64,000 bases of DNA from Bacillota bacterium (GTDB lineage: Bacteria; Bacillota; Clostridia; Christensenellales; SZUA-584): NCBI GenBank assembly GCA_023397655.1, contig JAEWTW010000058.1, positions 1-64,000 of the forward strand, given 5' to 3'. A model generated the notes under the pieces. It was given only the letters and a program-made list of their open reading frames with translations. It ran no database searches and was not told the origin of the DNA. Below, piece by piece: positions 8,259-18,145 of the stretch (its first letter is position 1; each line of letters starts with the position of its first letter). Made by a program: the position numbers and the translations under genes.

Positions 8259-8630
8259 ATTATAATCGTTCGGCAGCTTTGGATAAGCGGTCAGAGTTCT
8301 GGTATTCCGGCGTATGGTATGTAGCAACGATTACGCTCATGTCTGGACCCTGTAAATATGCGGCAGTTTGGGACAGGCACGAGAGACTAAACCGCAGTGG
8401 CAGCACCGGAAACATTACTCAAGTATCGGCATCAGTGGTATGGACCAATCGCGCAGTGCTGCCCCCCTGACAGTTGGACAAGACCGGATGCTGTGCTCCA
8501 AATCCGAAAAAAATCCACCATACATGAATGAGGACACATTGTGTGGCGTGTATCGGATGTTATATGATATGCTGAGCGTTAATGTATGGGATCATTGCTA
8601 TCGATGCCGAAATATTCAGGAGAAAAGTTA
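8259..8630. other. Intergenic stretch without a convincing gene
   Basis: About 370 bases. The open frames here lack ribosome binding sites and show no protein-like composition. The distal part has a weak promoter-like pair, TTGTGT (8538-8543) and TATGAT (8562-8567) at 18 bases, which may drive the following cupin and aldehyde dehydrogenase genes. I see no repeat or strong terminator. Confidence 0.5.
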
Positions 8631-9008
8631 ATGAAATGTGTGGTTAATGTGCAAGGCAGAAATCCGGACGAAGACCCAAGATCGCTTCGCGCCCATGTAA
8701 GCAAACGTGAAAAGGACGTGCTCAGAGACACCTATTATCTGATCAGCAGCGAGAACAGCCCATCCCGGCGGCTGACCATGGGCTATACGACGATATATCC
8801 GACGGGATCGACAACGGGGCACACGCATGATGACATGGAAGAAACGTATTTTGTCGTCTCGGGTAAAGGGATCATGATTGTGGGTAACGATGAATTTGAA
8901 ATAGAACAAGGCGACGCTCTTTATGTTCCGCCGGGCGAATACCACACAACTTATCAAAGGGGAAATATGCCGCTCGTCGTTCTGTGGGTGACCGGAAAAA
9001 TAGACTAA
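8631..9008 (+). CDS. Cupin-domain protein
   Basis: A 125-residue cupin with the metal-binding motif HTHDDMEETYFVVSG (near residues 64-78) and a second-motif histidine in EYHTTY near residue 104. The start at MKCVVNVQG follows an AGGAGA box eight bases upstream and is preferred to an earlier in-frame ATG. It ends 13 bases before an aldehyde dehydrogenase, so the pair is an operon; small cupins beside dehydrogenases are often sugar or sugar-acid isomerases, but the reaction cannot be deduced. Confidence 0.8.
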   Translation: MKCVVNVQGRNPDEDPRSLRAHVSKREKDVLRDTYYLISSENSPSRRLTMGYTTIYPTGSTTGHTHDDMEETYFVVSGKGIMIVGNDEFEIEQGDALYVPPGEYHTTYQRGNMPLVVLWVTGKID

Positions 9009-9021
9009 TGGAGGAAATGCT

Positions 9022-10464
9022 TTGATACTGCATGAGAGGCTGCTGATTGACGGAAACTGGACGGACGGAAGCGGTGACAAGCATATAGAGGTGCGTAATC
9101 CTGCGAACGGAGAAGTGTTTGCGACCGTACCGGCAGCGAATGCCGCCGATATTGAAGACGCGATTGACGCAGCCGACCGGGCATTCCCGTCGTGGTCACG
9201 GTTAACGCCGTTCCAGAGGGGCGCGTACCTACGGAAGGCCAGCGAAATCGTGCTGGAGCGCGCGGAGGAGATAGCCCGGCTGATGACCCGTGAGCAGGGA
9301 AAGCCCTTGGCAGAGGCGTTGGGAGAAGTCAGTAAAGGCGCTGATATACTTCGTTATTATGCGGAAGAGGGTGAGCGGGTCTGCGGAAGAATCATACCCA
9401 ATGCGGAACCGGATATTGAGAGCCGGGTGATCTATCAGCCGGTTGGGGTCGCTGTGGGGATATCGCCGTGGAACTATCCGATCGAGCTGCTGGCCTGGAA
9501 GCTGGGCGGCGCACTGGCATCCGGCTGCACGATCATCTGCAAGCTGCCCACCGAGACGCCCATATCGCCGGTCCAATTCATTAAATGCATCGTTGATGCG
9601 GGTGTGCCCAAGGGTGTGGTCAATGCGCTGACCGGTTCAGGTCAGGAGATAGGCCCCCATTTACTGAGCAGCCCGAAAGTCAAAAAAGTAGCGTTTACCG
9701 GATCTACCGCGGTGGGCAAACAGATTATGGCCGGTTGTGCCGATACGCTGAAAAGGGTGTCGCTGGAGCTGGGTGGAAGCCTGCCGATGATCGTATGCGG
9801 GGACTGCGATATCGATGCGGCGGTTGCGGGTGCAGTCAGGCGGTCCTTCAGAAACATGGGACAGATCTGTATCGCGATCAACAGAATATACGTGGACAGC
9901 GGTATCTATGAGACTTTTCTTGAAAAGTTCACATTGGCGGCCGGCAAGCTGACAATGGGCGACGGGCTGACGGACGCTTGTGATTTGGGGCCGATGTGTA
10001 CCCAACGCGGTGTCGAGGCGGTACAGCGGCACATTCGGGACGGGGTGGAAAAAGGTGCCCGGCTGTTATGCGGCGGGAAAAAGCCGCAGGGTGCAAAATA
10101 TGAGCGGGGGCACTTCCTGGAACCCGCGATATTGGCTGATGTGGACCATTCCATGCTTGTTATGCGCGAGGAGACCTTCGGCCCGTTGGTCGGCGTGATG
10201 AAATACAATACCATAGATGAGGCGATTGAGCTGGCAAACGACTCACCATACGGGTTGGCGGCGATCGTCTATACTGGCAGTCTTCATCTGGCGGAGAGGC
10301 TCTCGCGTGAAATCAACGCCGGCAATGTTGCGGTAAACAATTCTGATGCAGGCGTTATCAACGCGCCGTACGGCGGCTGGAAAGCGAGCGGATTCGGGCA
10401 TGAGCACGGAACAGAAGGTCTGCACGAGTATTTCAATATTAAGCACATCAGGGTACACATATAG
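9022..10464 (+). CDS. NAD(P)-dependent aldehyde dehydrogenase
   Basis: A 480-residue class-1/2-type aldehyde dehydrogenase close to the succinate-semialdehyde/glycolaldehyde/lactaldehyde group. The general base is Glu249 in the LELGG motif and the nucleophile is Cys283 in GQICIA; FTGS of the cofactor site and ISPWNYP are also present, so it should be active. The start is TTG behind a GGAGG box; the nearby ATG is out of frame and runs into a stop. It forms an operon with the preceding cupin and lies just upstream of the sugar locus, where it could oxidise an aldehyde intermediate. Confidence 0.92.
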   Translation: MILHERLLIDGNWTDGSGDKHIEVRNPANGEVFATVPAANAADIEDAIDAADRAFPSWSRLTPFQRGAYLRKASEIVLERAEEIARLMTREQGKPLAEALGEVSKGADILRYYAEEGERVCGRIIPNAEPDIESRVIYQPVGVAVGISPWNYPIELLAWKLGGALASGCTIICKLPTETPISPVQFIKCIVDAGVPKGVVNALTGSGQEIGPHLLSSPKVKKVAFTGSTAVGKQIMAGCADTLKRVSLELGGSLPMIVCGDCDIDAAVAGAVRRSFRNMGQICIAINRIYVDSGIYETFLEKFTLAAGKLTMGDGLTDACDLGPMCTQRGVEAVQRHIRDGVEKGARLLCGGKKPQGAKYERGHFLEPAILADVDHSMLVMREETFGPLVGVMKYNTIDEAIELANDSPYGLAAIVYTGSLHLAERLSREINAGNVAVNNSDAGVINAPYGGWKASGFGHEHGTEGLHEYFNIKHIRVHI

Positions 10465-10520
10465 TTAAATATGCACCAGAAAGTATCATTGATCACATAA
10501 CCGGTACAGTAATTGTCCAA

Positions 10521-10549
10521 TTGATTAAGATCACATTAAATGATATCAT
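10521..10549 (+). promoter_or_regulatory. Candidate promoter of the YesN/YesM pair
   Basis: TTGATT (10521-10526) and TATCAT (10544-10549) are 17 bases apart, about 45 bases before the response-regulator start. A second overlapping pair, TTGTCC with TTAAAT, is also possible. Confidence 0.45.
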
Positions 10550-10602
10550 AACGATAATGCCTCATCATTTGTGACTATTAATATTGAGAGGGGCGTACAA
10601 CG

Positions 10603-12180
10603 ATGTACAAAGTTATTGTTGTTGACGATGAAACCTGGATTTGCAAGCTGATCAGAAAGATTGTGGACTGGGAGAGTCTGGGTTTCGAAATTATCACGGA
10701 CGCTGGAGATGGTCTCACAGCACTCAATCTCATTAAAGAACATCGGCCCGACCTCGTCATTACAGATATACGCATGCCCAGCCTCGATGGTATCGGCCTT
10801 ATCAAAACGACAAGGGAACTCAACCTGGATATTGAGTTTATTATTATCAGCGGCTACAGCGATTTTGAATATGCAAGAAACGCTGTCAAATATGATGCAT
10901 TCGGATATATCGTTAAGCCTTTGGACAAAGGTGAACTTCAGGACATACTGCTCGCCGTCAAGGATAAGATCAATAAAAAGCGTCAGCTAAAAACGAAAAT
11001 TGAGTTCAGTGAATCCTGGCAGCTGGAAAATGAACTCAGGAAAATAATCAATCTCGCAGGCAATAACGTACACATTGAGGAGCTGAACAAGCAGTATGGG
11101 ACAAACTTTTCAGACGGCGAATACTGTGTTGCCGTGCTCAAACAAGACTTTTTGTCGGGTGAGAAGCCAGGCAGCCAACAGGCGGCAGATTATCGGAGGT
11201 TTCTGACCGATATTAAGGCTCTCACATCAGAGTATGTAAAAGAAGCAGTCTGGTATACGGACGTGTCTTCCGCGAAAAGCATATTGCTGTTTAACTGCCA
11301 AAATCGGGACGGCGTCAAGCGGGGCGTATCGAAGATAATGACTGCTTATCGCGACAGCTTTAAAGACCAAAGCAGCCTCACGATAGGCCTCGGGGAATCG
11401 GTATCGCATATCCGCGATATCGGGAAATCTTACCGCTCTGCTTTGTATGCCGTCAACGCGCGCATGTCGCTCGGTACGTACAGGGTGATTGACGTCCAGT
11501 CTGACCTGCCCGGTCTGAAGGATGCCAGAAGCGCTTTCGATCAGCGGGATGAGAAGAAACTATCGCTCCATCTGGACGTATTCGATACGAAAGGCGCTGC
11601 GGAGGAAATCGCGAATATTTTGAGGAGAGCGGAAAAGGAACTGGCTCATAATCCGGCAGCTTATCATGCAACCGCCTTATCCATCGTCGGTGTGCTGTTT
11701 AATGTGATGGAGAAAAAGCAGGTCCGTCTGGAACATGCGACGAGGGAATCCGCTGAGATGTATGTGGAAAACAGCCTGTCCAAGGCAAAAATAGAAGCTT
11801 ATCTGAATCAGATGACGGAAGGGTTTGCATTGGCACACAGTGAATCCCGGCAGGAAGGCAATGATAAGATCATCGGTGAAATAAAGACATATATCATGGA
11901 TAATTATATGTCGGACATCGGGCTGGACGATGTGGCAAAGCTGGTATGTCTGAACCCCACATATGTGAGCGAGGTATTCAAAAAGAAAACGGGCGAGAAT
12001 TTTACCGAGTATTTGAGCGATTACCGTATCAATATCGCCAAAGAGCTTTTGCAGGATATCAGGTATAAAATCATTGACGTTTCTTCAATGGTGGGATATA
12101 AGGATTCGAAATATTTCAGCAGACTTTTCAAGAAAAAGGTGGGGGTCAACCCGACCGACTATCGAAATCTCTATATATAA
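10603..12180 (+). CDS. AraC-type response regulator (YesN-like)
   Basis: A 525-residue two-component response regulator. The N-terminal receiver domain has the acidic pair VDDE at 7-10, the phospho-acceptor Asp55 in ITDIRMP, a serine in ISGYSD and the lysine in YIVKPLDK. A central region of about 270 residues follows, and the last 100 residues form a double helix-turn-helix AraC DNA-binding domain. It is followed after 35 bases by its partner kinase. Such pairs sense extracellular sugars and activate adjacent CUT2-type transporter genes, so it is the likely activator of the following locus. Confidence 0.92.
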   Translation: MYKVIVVDDETWICKLIRKIVDWESLGFEIITDAGDGLTALNLIKEHRPDLVITDIRMPSLDGIGLIKTTRELNLDIEFIIISGYSDFEYARNAVKYDAFGYIVKPLDKGELQDILLAVKDKINKKRQLKTKIEFSESWQLENELRKIINLAGNNVHIEELNKQYGTNFSDGEYCVAVLKQDFLSGEKPGSQQAADYRRFLTDIKALTSEYVKEAVWYTDVSSAKSILLFNCQNRDGVKRGVSKIMTAYRDSFKDQSSLTIGLGESVSHIRDIGKSYRSALYAVNARMSLGTYRVIDVQSDLPGLKDARSAFDQRDEKKLSLHLDVFDTKGAAEEIANILRRAEKELAHNPAAYHATALSIVGVLFNVMEKKQVRLEHATRESAEMYVENSLSKAKIEAYLNQMTEGFALAHSESRQEGNDKIIGEIKTYIMDNYMSDIGLDDVAKLVCLNPTYVSEVFKKKTGENFTEYLSDYRINIAKELLQDIRYKIIDVSSMVGYKDSKYFSRLFKKKVGVNPTDYRNLYI

Positions 12181-12215
12181 TTATTTTCCCGGGCAGTCCA
12201 AAAGCGGAGGGCGGC

Positions 12216-14042
12216 ATGATTGAGAAATGGATAACAAGATTGGCATCGCGAATCGGGGCATTTTTCAAGCAGGCCAAAATATTCAGGATAAAATCGAATA
12301 TAGTTTTGATCGTCGGTGTCTATTTTGTGTGCGTGCTGCTGACCCAGCTTTTTTACGGTTTGGTTAATCTGAATTACACAAACAGTTCCAATCAGCGCAG
12401 AGACATACAAACTGTATCCCATTACATCAATCAGGTGGCGCTCAATATCCGGCTTGAAATCGAGCGAATCGATAAAATGTCGGGTATGGTTTATGACGAA
12501 TCCTATTTCTATTTTGAGGAGAAAAGCCTGCCATCAACGATACAAAGCAACAACAGTGAGCTCAACACCATTATCGATATCATTTTCAAGGTCAATGAAG
12601 ACATATCGGGGATATCCATTTACCGTCCGAAGGGCGGAATGATCTCCTATACAAATCCGTACAGCCCATTTTACTATACGAGCGGCACCAAATCGAGATA
12701 TTCTGAGCTCATCAAGCAGAAGGACAAAGGAACCATACTGATGCGAAGCACCGGAGATACGCTTGGCCAAAGCATGGTATCCATCAAATTCTATCAGCCG
12801 GCGGAAGCTTTGGATGAGTACGCTATCGTTGTGATCGAAAAGAACTGGGAAACATACCGCACTTATTTTCAGGATTTGGGGCTCCTCAATAACGGGTCTA
12901 TCGTGATGATTAATCCCGAAGGACAGATACTCATGTCGTTCCGCAATGAAAACGCGATCGGTGATGAAGAACTTGTGAGAACGGGGCAGTTCCGCGATCA
13001 GCTGAACGGCGTGTCGGGAATGCTTGAAATGGAAGCCTACGGTGAGAACAAATATATATTCTTTGATAAATCCGTTTCGTCCGGCTGTACGCTTCTCTAT
13101 ATTGCAGGCAGTGATTTCTTTGGAGAGAAGACGTACTCCATGTATTATATCATCCTCTTTTCCAGCCTGTTTCTGATAATGGTCAACGTATTGATCGTGG
13201 TGCTGTTCAACAAAAAGGTCTATCGTCCCATTACCAACATGGAAGGGGCGCTGCACGCAATTGTGACGGGGGATTCCGAATTGAAGCTGCAGGACGTGCA
13301 AAGAGGGAGCGAGCTTTATCCAATGTACAACGACTTAAACTCTCTGATCGTTCGTCTGAAGCAGCTGATCGACAGCGAGTATACGGCCGGCATCATGAAA
13401 AAACAGGCGGAGATTGATGCGCTGCAGAGCCAGATCAACCCTCACTTTCTTTATAACACGCTGGAGTCGATCAGAGGGCAGGCTATTGAGGAAGAGGTCG
13501 AAGGCATCGAGAAAATGGTCAAGGCGCTGGCGGATATATTCCGGTACAGCATCACAAATAAGAATGCCATGGTAACGCTGGAGGAAGAGCTGAAGAATAT
13601 AGACAACTATCTGAACATCCAGCAGTTTCGGTTTAACGATAAATTTATCGTCATCAATGAGATTGATGAGGACACCCGAAGCTTCCTGATACCGAAGCTT
13701 GTCATACAGCCGCTGGTGGAAAATGCGATCATACATGGGCTGGAAACGAAGCCCGGCAAAGGAACGCTGAGGATAAAAACCTCATCGACGATAGACAGCG
13801 TGCTCATTACCATCGAGGATGACGGCGACGGCATGGACAAGGAGACGCTGGCGGCGATCAACGAATGCCTGGCCCGCGGCGTCAGCGGAAAGACTGAAGG
13901 AGAGATACAGGTCGGGCTCGGGCTGATCAACATCAATGAACGTATAAAGCTGATATTTGACGACAGTTATGGATTAAAAATATACAGCATCAAGCATATG
14001 GGGACGAAGGTGGAACTTCGGATTCCCAAAACCACAAAATAG
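12216..14042 (+). CDS. Sensor histidine kinase (YesM-like)
   Basis: A 608-residue membrane kinase. Membrane segments are predicted at about residues 28-50 and 305-330, enclosing an extracellular sensor domain (probably dCache) of about 250 residues. A HAMP-like linker is followed by the His_kinase domain with the phospho-acceptor histidine in QINPHFLYNT (near residue 409), the N-box PLVENAIIHG and the glycine box GLGLININER. It is co-transcribed with the response regulator. The ligand is unknown but the next gene is a sugar-binding lipoprotein that may present it. Confidence 0.93.
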   Translation: MIEKWITRLASRIGAFFKQAKIFRIKSNIVLIVGVYFVCVLLTQLFYGLVNLNYTNSSNQRRDIQTVSHYINQVALNIRLEIERIDKMSGMVYDESYFYFEEKSLPSTIQSNNSELNTIIDIIFKVNEDISGISIYRPKGGMISYTNPYSPFYYTSGTKSRYSELIKQKDKGTILMRSTGDTLGQSMVSIKFYQPAEALDEYAIVVIEKNWETYRTYFQDLGLLNNGSIVMINPEGQILMSFRNENAIGDEELVRTGQFRDQLNGVSGMLEMEAYGENKYIFFDKSVSSGCTLLYIAGSDFFGEKTYSMYYIILFSSLFLIMVNVLIVVLFNKKVYRPITNMEGALHAIVTGDSELKLQDVQRGSELYPMYNDLNSLIVRLKQLIDSEYTAGIMKKQAEIDALQSQINPHFLYNTLESIRGQAIEEEVEGIEKMVKALADIFRYSITNKNAMVTLEEELKNIDNYLNIQQFRFNDKFIVINEIDEDTRSFLIPKLVIQPLVENAIIHGLETKPGKGTLRIKTSSTIDSVLITIEDDGDGMDKETLAAINECLARGVSGKTEGEIQVGLGLININERIKLIFDDSYGLKIYSIKHMGTKVELRIPKTTK

Positions 14043-14082
14043 TACAACAAATATGAAATTAGACGCATTGAAGCTCATATTA

Positions 14083-14132
14083 AAAAGAAGTACCTTTATG
14101 TAGGCTGATGATACATAAGGACGACTTCTTTT
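14083..14132 (+). terminator. Long hairpin between kinase and binding-protein genes
   Basis: AAAAGAAGT (14083-14091) pairs with ACTTCTTTT (14124-14132), and CCTTTATGT with ACATAAGG inside it. The hairpin ends only 22 bases before the next start codon, leaving no room for a promoter after it, so it is either a leaky terminator, an attenuator or a processing hairpin. The U-run is short. Confidence 0.6.
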
Positions 14133-14153
14133 GTATTCGAAAAGAGGTTGGTT

Positions 14154-15164
14154 ATGAGAAAGATTTCAGCAATTTTGATCCCGGTTATACTGCTTGTGTC
14201 CCTGCTCACCGGTTGCGGTTCGATCTACAGCGTTAACGACGATGCGAACGATCCGGGGACGGACGGTCAGGACACGTTGCCCGTGGGGGAACCCAAAGAG
14301 GTCTATTATACTGTCGGCATGCACATCATACTTCCTTACTGGCAGGACCACCGCTATGGGCTGGAGGCGGCCGCTCAGGAACTGGGTGTAGACGTCGTTT
14401 TCACCGGAGAAAACGGCAGTGACGCGCTCCGTCAGCTGGATATTTTTGAGCAGGTGGTCAAGAAGAAGCCTGCCGGCATACTGGTATGCCCGATCGATAT
14501 GGATACCATGACGGAGCCGATCAACAGGGCGATCGACTTAGGGATCCCGGTGGTCTGCATTGACAATGACGCACCAGACAGCAAGCGGCTGACGTATTTC
14601 GGGACAGACAACTATCAGTCCGGCTACATAGCGGGAGATATTATCGGCAAAAAGCTGGGCGGCACCGGCGATGTTGGGATACTGACGATACCCGGCATAT
14701 ACAGTCTGGATGAACGCCAGCGCGGATTCGAAGAATGCATTGAGCTGAATTATCCTGAAATCAATGTCGTTGCGGTGATGAACGACCAGGCGGACCCATC
14801 CAAAGCCGCCAACATCGCGGAACAGATGTTCAGAGATTTTCCGACCATTACCGGCCTATTCGGTACAGACGCGGCGAGCGGAGTGGGAGCAGCCATCGCT
14901 TTAAGTGAAAATCAAAAGCTGGGTGAAATCAAGGTCGTGGCTTTCGACAAGGATTCGGAAGTACTTGAGCTCGTTGAGCAGGGAAGAATAGAAGCGACGC
15001 TGGTGCAGCGGACATTTACGATGTCCTACTACGGCCTGAAGTTTTTATATGACTACAACCATAACAGCCGGTTGAAGAACGATGCGGGGGTCAGCATGAT
15101 GCCCGACGTGGTTGATACGGGTATCATCGTGGTGACGAAGGACAATGTTGACGATTTCCTCTAA
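14154..15164 (+). CDS. Sugar ABC transporter substrate-binding lipoprotein
   Basis: A 336-residue RbsB/type-1 periplasmic-binding-like protein. A signal peptide with lipobox LLTGC places the lipidated cysteine at residue 21, as expected for a Gram-positive binding lipoprotein. The Peripla_BP_4 fold shows motifs such as LVCPID, VVCIDND and GLFGTDA. The ATG behind AAAGAGG is preferred to a TTG two codons earlier. It follows the sensor kinase and may either feed an importer or act with the kinase as a co-sensor. Its cognate permease could be the solitary one at 18.1 kb, since no ATPase is adjacent. Confidence 0.88.
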   Translation: MRKISAILIPVILLVSLLTGCGSIYSVNDDANDPGTDGQDTLPVGEPKEVYYTVGMHIILPYWQDHRYGLEAAAQELGVDVVFTGENGSDALRQLDIFEQVVKKKPAGILVCPIDMDTMTEPINRAIDLGIPVVCIDNDAPDSKRLTYFGTDNYQSGYIAGDIIGKKLGGTGDVGILTIPGIYSLDERQRGFEECIELNYPEINVVAVMNDQADPSKAANIAEQMFRDFPTITGLFGTDAASGVGAAIALSENQKLGEIKVVAFDKDSEVLELVEQGRIEATLVQRTFTMSYYGLKFLYDYNHNSRLKNDAGVSMMPDVVDTGIIVVTKDNVDDFL

Positions 15165-15191
15165 AACTTTATAAATAATGCGAGGGTGAAT

Positions 15192-16250
15192 ATGATTAAC
15201 GCGTATGGGATGCAGATGACAAAGGAGCAGTTATGTGAACGGGTAAGCGCAATGTCACAGCTGGCCGGTGCGCGTGAGTTTGAGTATACACAGGGAAAAG
15301 CGTCCGGCGTCAAGGCGGTGGAGATAAAGACCGGCAGCGGCCTCGTATTCACAATACTGGTGGACAGGGGCATGGATATCGGGGAGGCCAGCTATTGCGG
15401 CATTCCTGTTGCCTGGCAAAGCAAGGTAGGCATCGTCGCGCCCACGTACTTCGAAAATCAGGGTCATCAGTGGCTGCGCAACTTCTTCGGCGGGCTGCTG
15501 ACCACGTGCGGGCTGACCCAGGTGGGGGAGCCGTGTGAGGACCGCGGCGTTTACCATGGGCTGCATGGCCGGATATCCCACACACCCGCGGAAAAGCATT
15601 GGATTGAAGAGTACTGGGAAGACGACGACTATGTGATCAAAGTGACGGGGAAGATGCGTGAGGCCATCATCTATGATGAGAACCTGGTGCTGACCCGCGA
15701 AATCAAATGCATATTTGGTCAGAAGAAGATTTTCATCAAAGATACGGTTGAGAACGAGGGGTATCAGGAATCTCCCTTCATGATCATGTATCATGTCAAC
15801 CAACCCTTTCCGATTGTCAGTGAACATTCCAAGCTCTATTCTTCAGCTAAAAAAGTGAATACGCAAAGAACGTGCGAACAGCCGGGCGCAGGAGATTTCA
15901 GCAGTATGTCCGAGCCGGTACCGGGCTACCAGTTTGAGACATTCCTGCATGAAATGCCGGGCGACAGGCCGCGCGTTTATCAGGCCGTTATCAATGAAAA
16001 GCTCAAAATCGGCGTCTATTTAGGGTATGACCCCAAAGCGCTGCCGGTCGGGAACCAGTGGAAGATGCTGGGACAGCAGGACTACGTGGTCGCGATGGAG
16101 CCGTCCAACACCTATAACGTCGGCATTGCGGAGTCGAGAAAGAACGGATGGCTGCCGATGCTTGCACCCGGGGAAAGAGCAGAGATCAATCTGGAGATCG
16201 GTGTGCTTGAAGGCGACCGGGAGATTGATGCGTTTAAAGCGATGCTGTAA
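15192..16250 (+). CDS. DUF4432-family aldose-epimerase-like protein
   Basis: A 352-residue protein with the galactose-mutarotase fold as in DUF4432: an early LVDRGMDIG stretch, a YHGLHGRISHTPA segment with conserved histidines and MYHVNQPFP in the second half. The family is related to aldose 1-epimerases, which interconvert sugar anomers, but DUF4432 members often sit in dehydrogenase or lyase clusters with unknown reactions. The ATG with GAGGGTG upstream is used; a GTG two codons earlier is possible. It is followed by a zinc alcohol dehydrogenase. Confidence 0.75.
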   Translation: MINAYGMQMTKEQLCERVSAMSQLAGAREFEYTQGKASGVKAVEIKTGSGLVFTILVDRGMDIGEASYCGIPVAWQSKVGIVAPTYFENQGHQWLRNFFGGLLTTCGLTQVGEPCEDRGVYHGLHGRISHTPAEKHWIEEYWEDDDYVIKVTGKMREAIIYDENLVLTREIKCIFGQKKIFIKDTVENEGYQESPFMIMYHVNQPFPIVSEHSKLYSSAKKVNTQRTCEQPGAGDFSSMSEPVPGYQFETFLHEMPGDRPRVYQAVINEKLKIGVYLGYDPKALPVGNQWKMLGQQDYVVAMEPSNTYNVGIAESRKNGWLPMLAPGERAEINLEIGVLEGDREIDAFKAML

Positions 16251-16288
16251 CGATTACAACATTTATTAATGATGGAGGTGCTGCTGCC

Positions 16289-17335
16289 ATGAAAGCGATA
16301 GTCATTCACGGACCATATGATGCCCGATATGAAGAGGTGCCTGTCAAAAAGCCCGAAGCCGGCGAAGTCGTCATCAAAGTCAAGGCGATTGGCCTTTGCG
16401 GGACGGATTATGAGTTGTATACCAATGAGATGGTTTATATTCAGGAAGGCCTGTGCAAACTGCCCATGATACCCGGGCATGAGTGGTCCGGCGTCATCAC
16501 GGAGGTCGGCCCCGATGCCGGTGATTTTAAAGTGGGCGACAAGGTGTCCGGCGAATGCACGGTCAGCTGCGGGTATTGCAGCTTCTGTAAAAAGGGTCAG
16601 GTCAATATGTGTGTGAACCGCACTGAAACGGGTGTGCTGAGCCGGGACGGCGGCTTTGCCGAATATATCACATTCCCGGTATCTGCGCTGCACAAGTTTG
16701 AAGGCATTCCCTTCGAGGAAGCGGCACTGATTGAACCGACAGGTATTGCGCTGTATGCCGTACAGCGTTCGCATATACTGCCGAATGAAAACGTTCTGGT
16801 GCTGGGCCCGGGCCCCATTGGGCTGCAGGCGGCGCAGATCGTCAAAAAACTGTTCAACCCGAAGAAGGTGATACTGTCGGGCACCAGAAAGGAAAGGCTG
16901 GACCGGGGCAGGGCGTACGGTCTGGACGGATATATCAACGTTCGTGAAGAGGATCTGGCGGAAAGGGTGCGGGAGATCACGGGTGGCGAGATGATCGATA
17001 CCGTTATCGAGACATCGGGCGGCGTTACAGTGTTTGAGGATATCAAGAAGGTGATAAAACCGTGCGGTAAGGTGGGCATGGTGGGCTTCTTCGGTGCTAA
17101 GAAACCGGCCTGCGACTGGGACTCGTTCATTACCCGGGACATCTCGCTGTACGGCTCACTCGGAAGCCCGAATATATGGGATGATGTGATCAGAATGCTG
17201 GAGGACGGAACGCTGGAGGTTAAAAACCTGATATCCCATGTGAGAGAAATGAAGAGCTATGATGATTTCAAGAATGCTTTGGATATGATGGTGGAAAGGC
17301 GTGAGAATGTCTGCAAGATCATATTGAAGCCGTAA
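16289..17335 (+). CDS. Zinc-dependent alcohol/polyol dehydrogenase
   Basis: A 348-residue medium-chain dehydrogenase of the sorbitol/threonine dehydrogenase group. Catalytic zinc ligands are in GLCGTD and the GHEW motif; a complete four-cysteine structural zinc lobe is present (CGYCSFCKKGQVNMC region); the NAD site is the glycine-rich VLGPGPIG. It should oxidise a secondary alcohol of a sugar, polyol or sugar acid. It lies between the epimerase-like gene and a cyclase gene with spacings of 38 and 11 bases, in one operon. Confidence 0.88.
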   Translation: MKAIVIHGPYDARYEEVPVKKPEAGEVVIKVKAIGLCGTDYELYTNEMVYIQEGLCKLPMIPGHEWSGVITEVGPDAGDFKVGDKVSGECTVSCGYCSFCKKGQVNMCVNRTETGVLSRDGGFAEYITFPVSALHKFEGIPFEEAALIEPTGIALYAVQRSHILPNENVLVLGPGPIGLQAAQIVKKLFNPKKVILSGTRKERLDRGRAYGLDGYINVREEDLAERVREITGGEMIDTVIETSGGVTVFEDIKKVIKPCGKVGMVGFFGAKKPACDWDSFITRDISLYGSLGSPNIWDDVIRMLEDGTLEVKNLISHVREMKSYDDFKNALDMMVERRENVCKIILKP

Positions 17336-17346
17336 GGAGAGGTCAT

Positions 17347-17982
17347 ATGAAGAAGGTTATCGATTTATCACATCCGATCACACACCAGATGCCCGTGTTT
17401 CCGGCCGACCCTGCGGTGGGGGTACTGACGCACCACAACTACCAGAACGGCTATTTTGTGAGTCAGGTGATATTCGGCACCCATACGGGGACGCATATCG
17501 ATGTGCCGATACACAAGATAACGGGCGGTAAGTCTGTGGATGAGGTGGGCATCGACCGGTTTTTCGGCCGTGCGTATGTGATGGATTTTACGTTCCTGAA
17601 GCCGCTGGAAGAGCTGACAGCGAGCCAGCTGGAACGGTTCGCCGATAAACTGACCGGCGTGAACGTGGTGATCATAAAAACGGGTTGGGGTGCGCATTTA
17701 GGACAGGATGACTTCTTCACTTCGTTCCCGGGTATCAGCGAAGAGGCGGTGATCTGGCTGGCGGAACACGGCGTCCGGCTGGTGGGTCTTGAGAGCCCCT
17801 CGGTCAACGCAATCAGACATGCCGAAATCCATACGCTGCTGCTGGAGAGAGACATATATATCGTGGAAAGCCTGGCAAACGTGGAGCAGATAGCGGGGGA
17901 ATATGTGGAGCTGTTTGCCGTGCCGCTGAAGCTTAAAGGTCTGGACGGGTCTCCGGTCCGGGCATTTGCGATTGAGGAATAA
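17347..17982 (+). CDS. Cyclase-family (kynurenine-formamidase-like) hydrolase
   Basis: A 211-residue protein of the PF04199 cyclase family. The metal-binding motif HTGTHIDVPIH (near residues 46-56) is intact, and VGLESPS near residue 140 is the second conserved block. Family members hydrolyse amides or lactones (kynurenine formamidase, isatin hydrolase, polyketide cyclases). Here, behind a dehydrogenase, opening of a sugar lactone is an attractive guess but not shown. It ends the first segment of the locus, before a promoter/terminator leader. Confidence 0.8.
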   Translation: MKKVIDLSHPITHQMPVFPADPAVGVLTHHNYQNGYFVSQVIFGTHTGTHIDVPIHKITGGKSVDEVGIDRFFGRAYVMDFTFLKPLEELTASQLERFADKLTGVNVVIIKTGWGAHLGQDDFFTSFPGISEEAVIWLAEHGVRLVGLESPSVNAIRHAEIHTLLLERDIYIVESLANVEQIAGEYVELFAVPLKLKGLDGSPVRAFAIEE

Positions 17983-17985
17983 GTA

Positions 17986-18013
17986 TTTCAATGTAGTATA
18001 TTTATGATATAAT
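17986..18013 (+). promoter_or_regulatory. Candidate internal promoter before the permease
   Basis: TTTCAA (17986-17991) and a perfect TATAAT (18008-18013) are 16 bases apart. The weak -35 box is compatible with an activator-dependent promoter. It would produce a 125-base leader that contains the terminator-like hairpin at 18072-18105. Confidence 0.5.
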
Positions 18014-18071
18014 TTGAGCTGTAACTGCAGCCATAAATGGTATACATTGTATTGCCGGAAAACGATGGGAT

Positions 18072-18105
18072 AAAAGGGCTGCCGCAGATACGGCGGTTCT
18101 TTTTT
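18072..18105 (+). terminator. Terminator or attenuator in the permease leader
   Basis: GGGCTGCCG and CGGCGGTTC pair with a CAGATA loop, followed by seven Ts. It lies only 40 bases before the permease start. GCAGCC at 18027-18032, in the leader, is complementary to GGCTGC (18077-18082) in the hairpin's 5' arm, so an antiterminator structure is possible. Confidence 0.7.
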
Positions 18106-18145
18106 AGTATGGCAGGGCAGAGGCCAATATGAGAGGAGGCGGCGG

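Noticed and set aside
8368..8631. An 87-codon frame upstream of the second cupin gene
   Set aside because: No ribosome binding site, low-complexity translation and overlap with the promoter-like region of the next gene.
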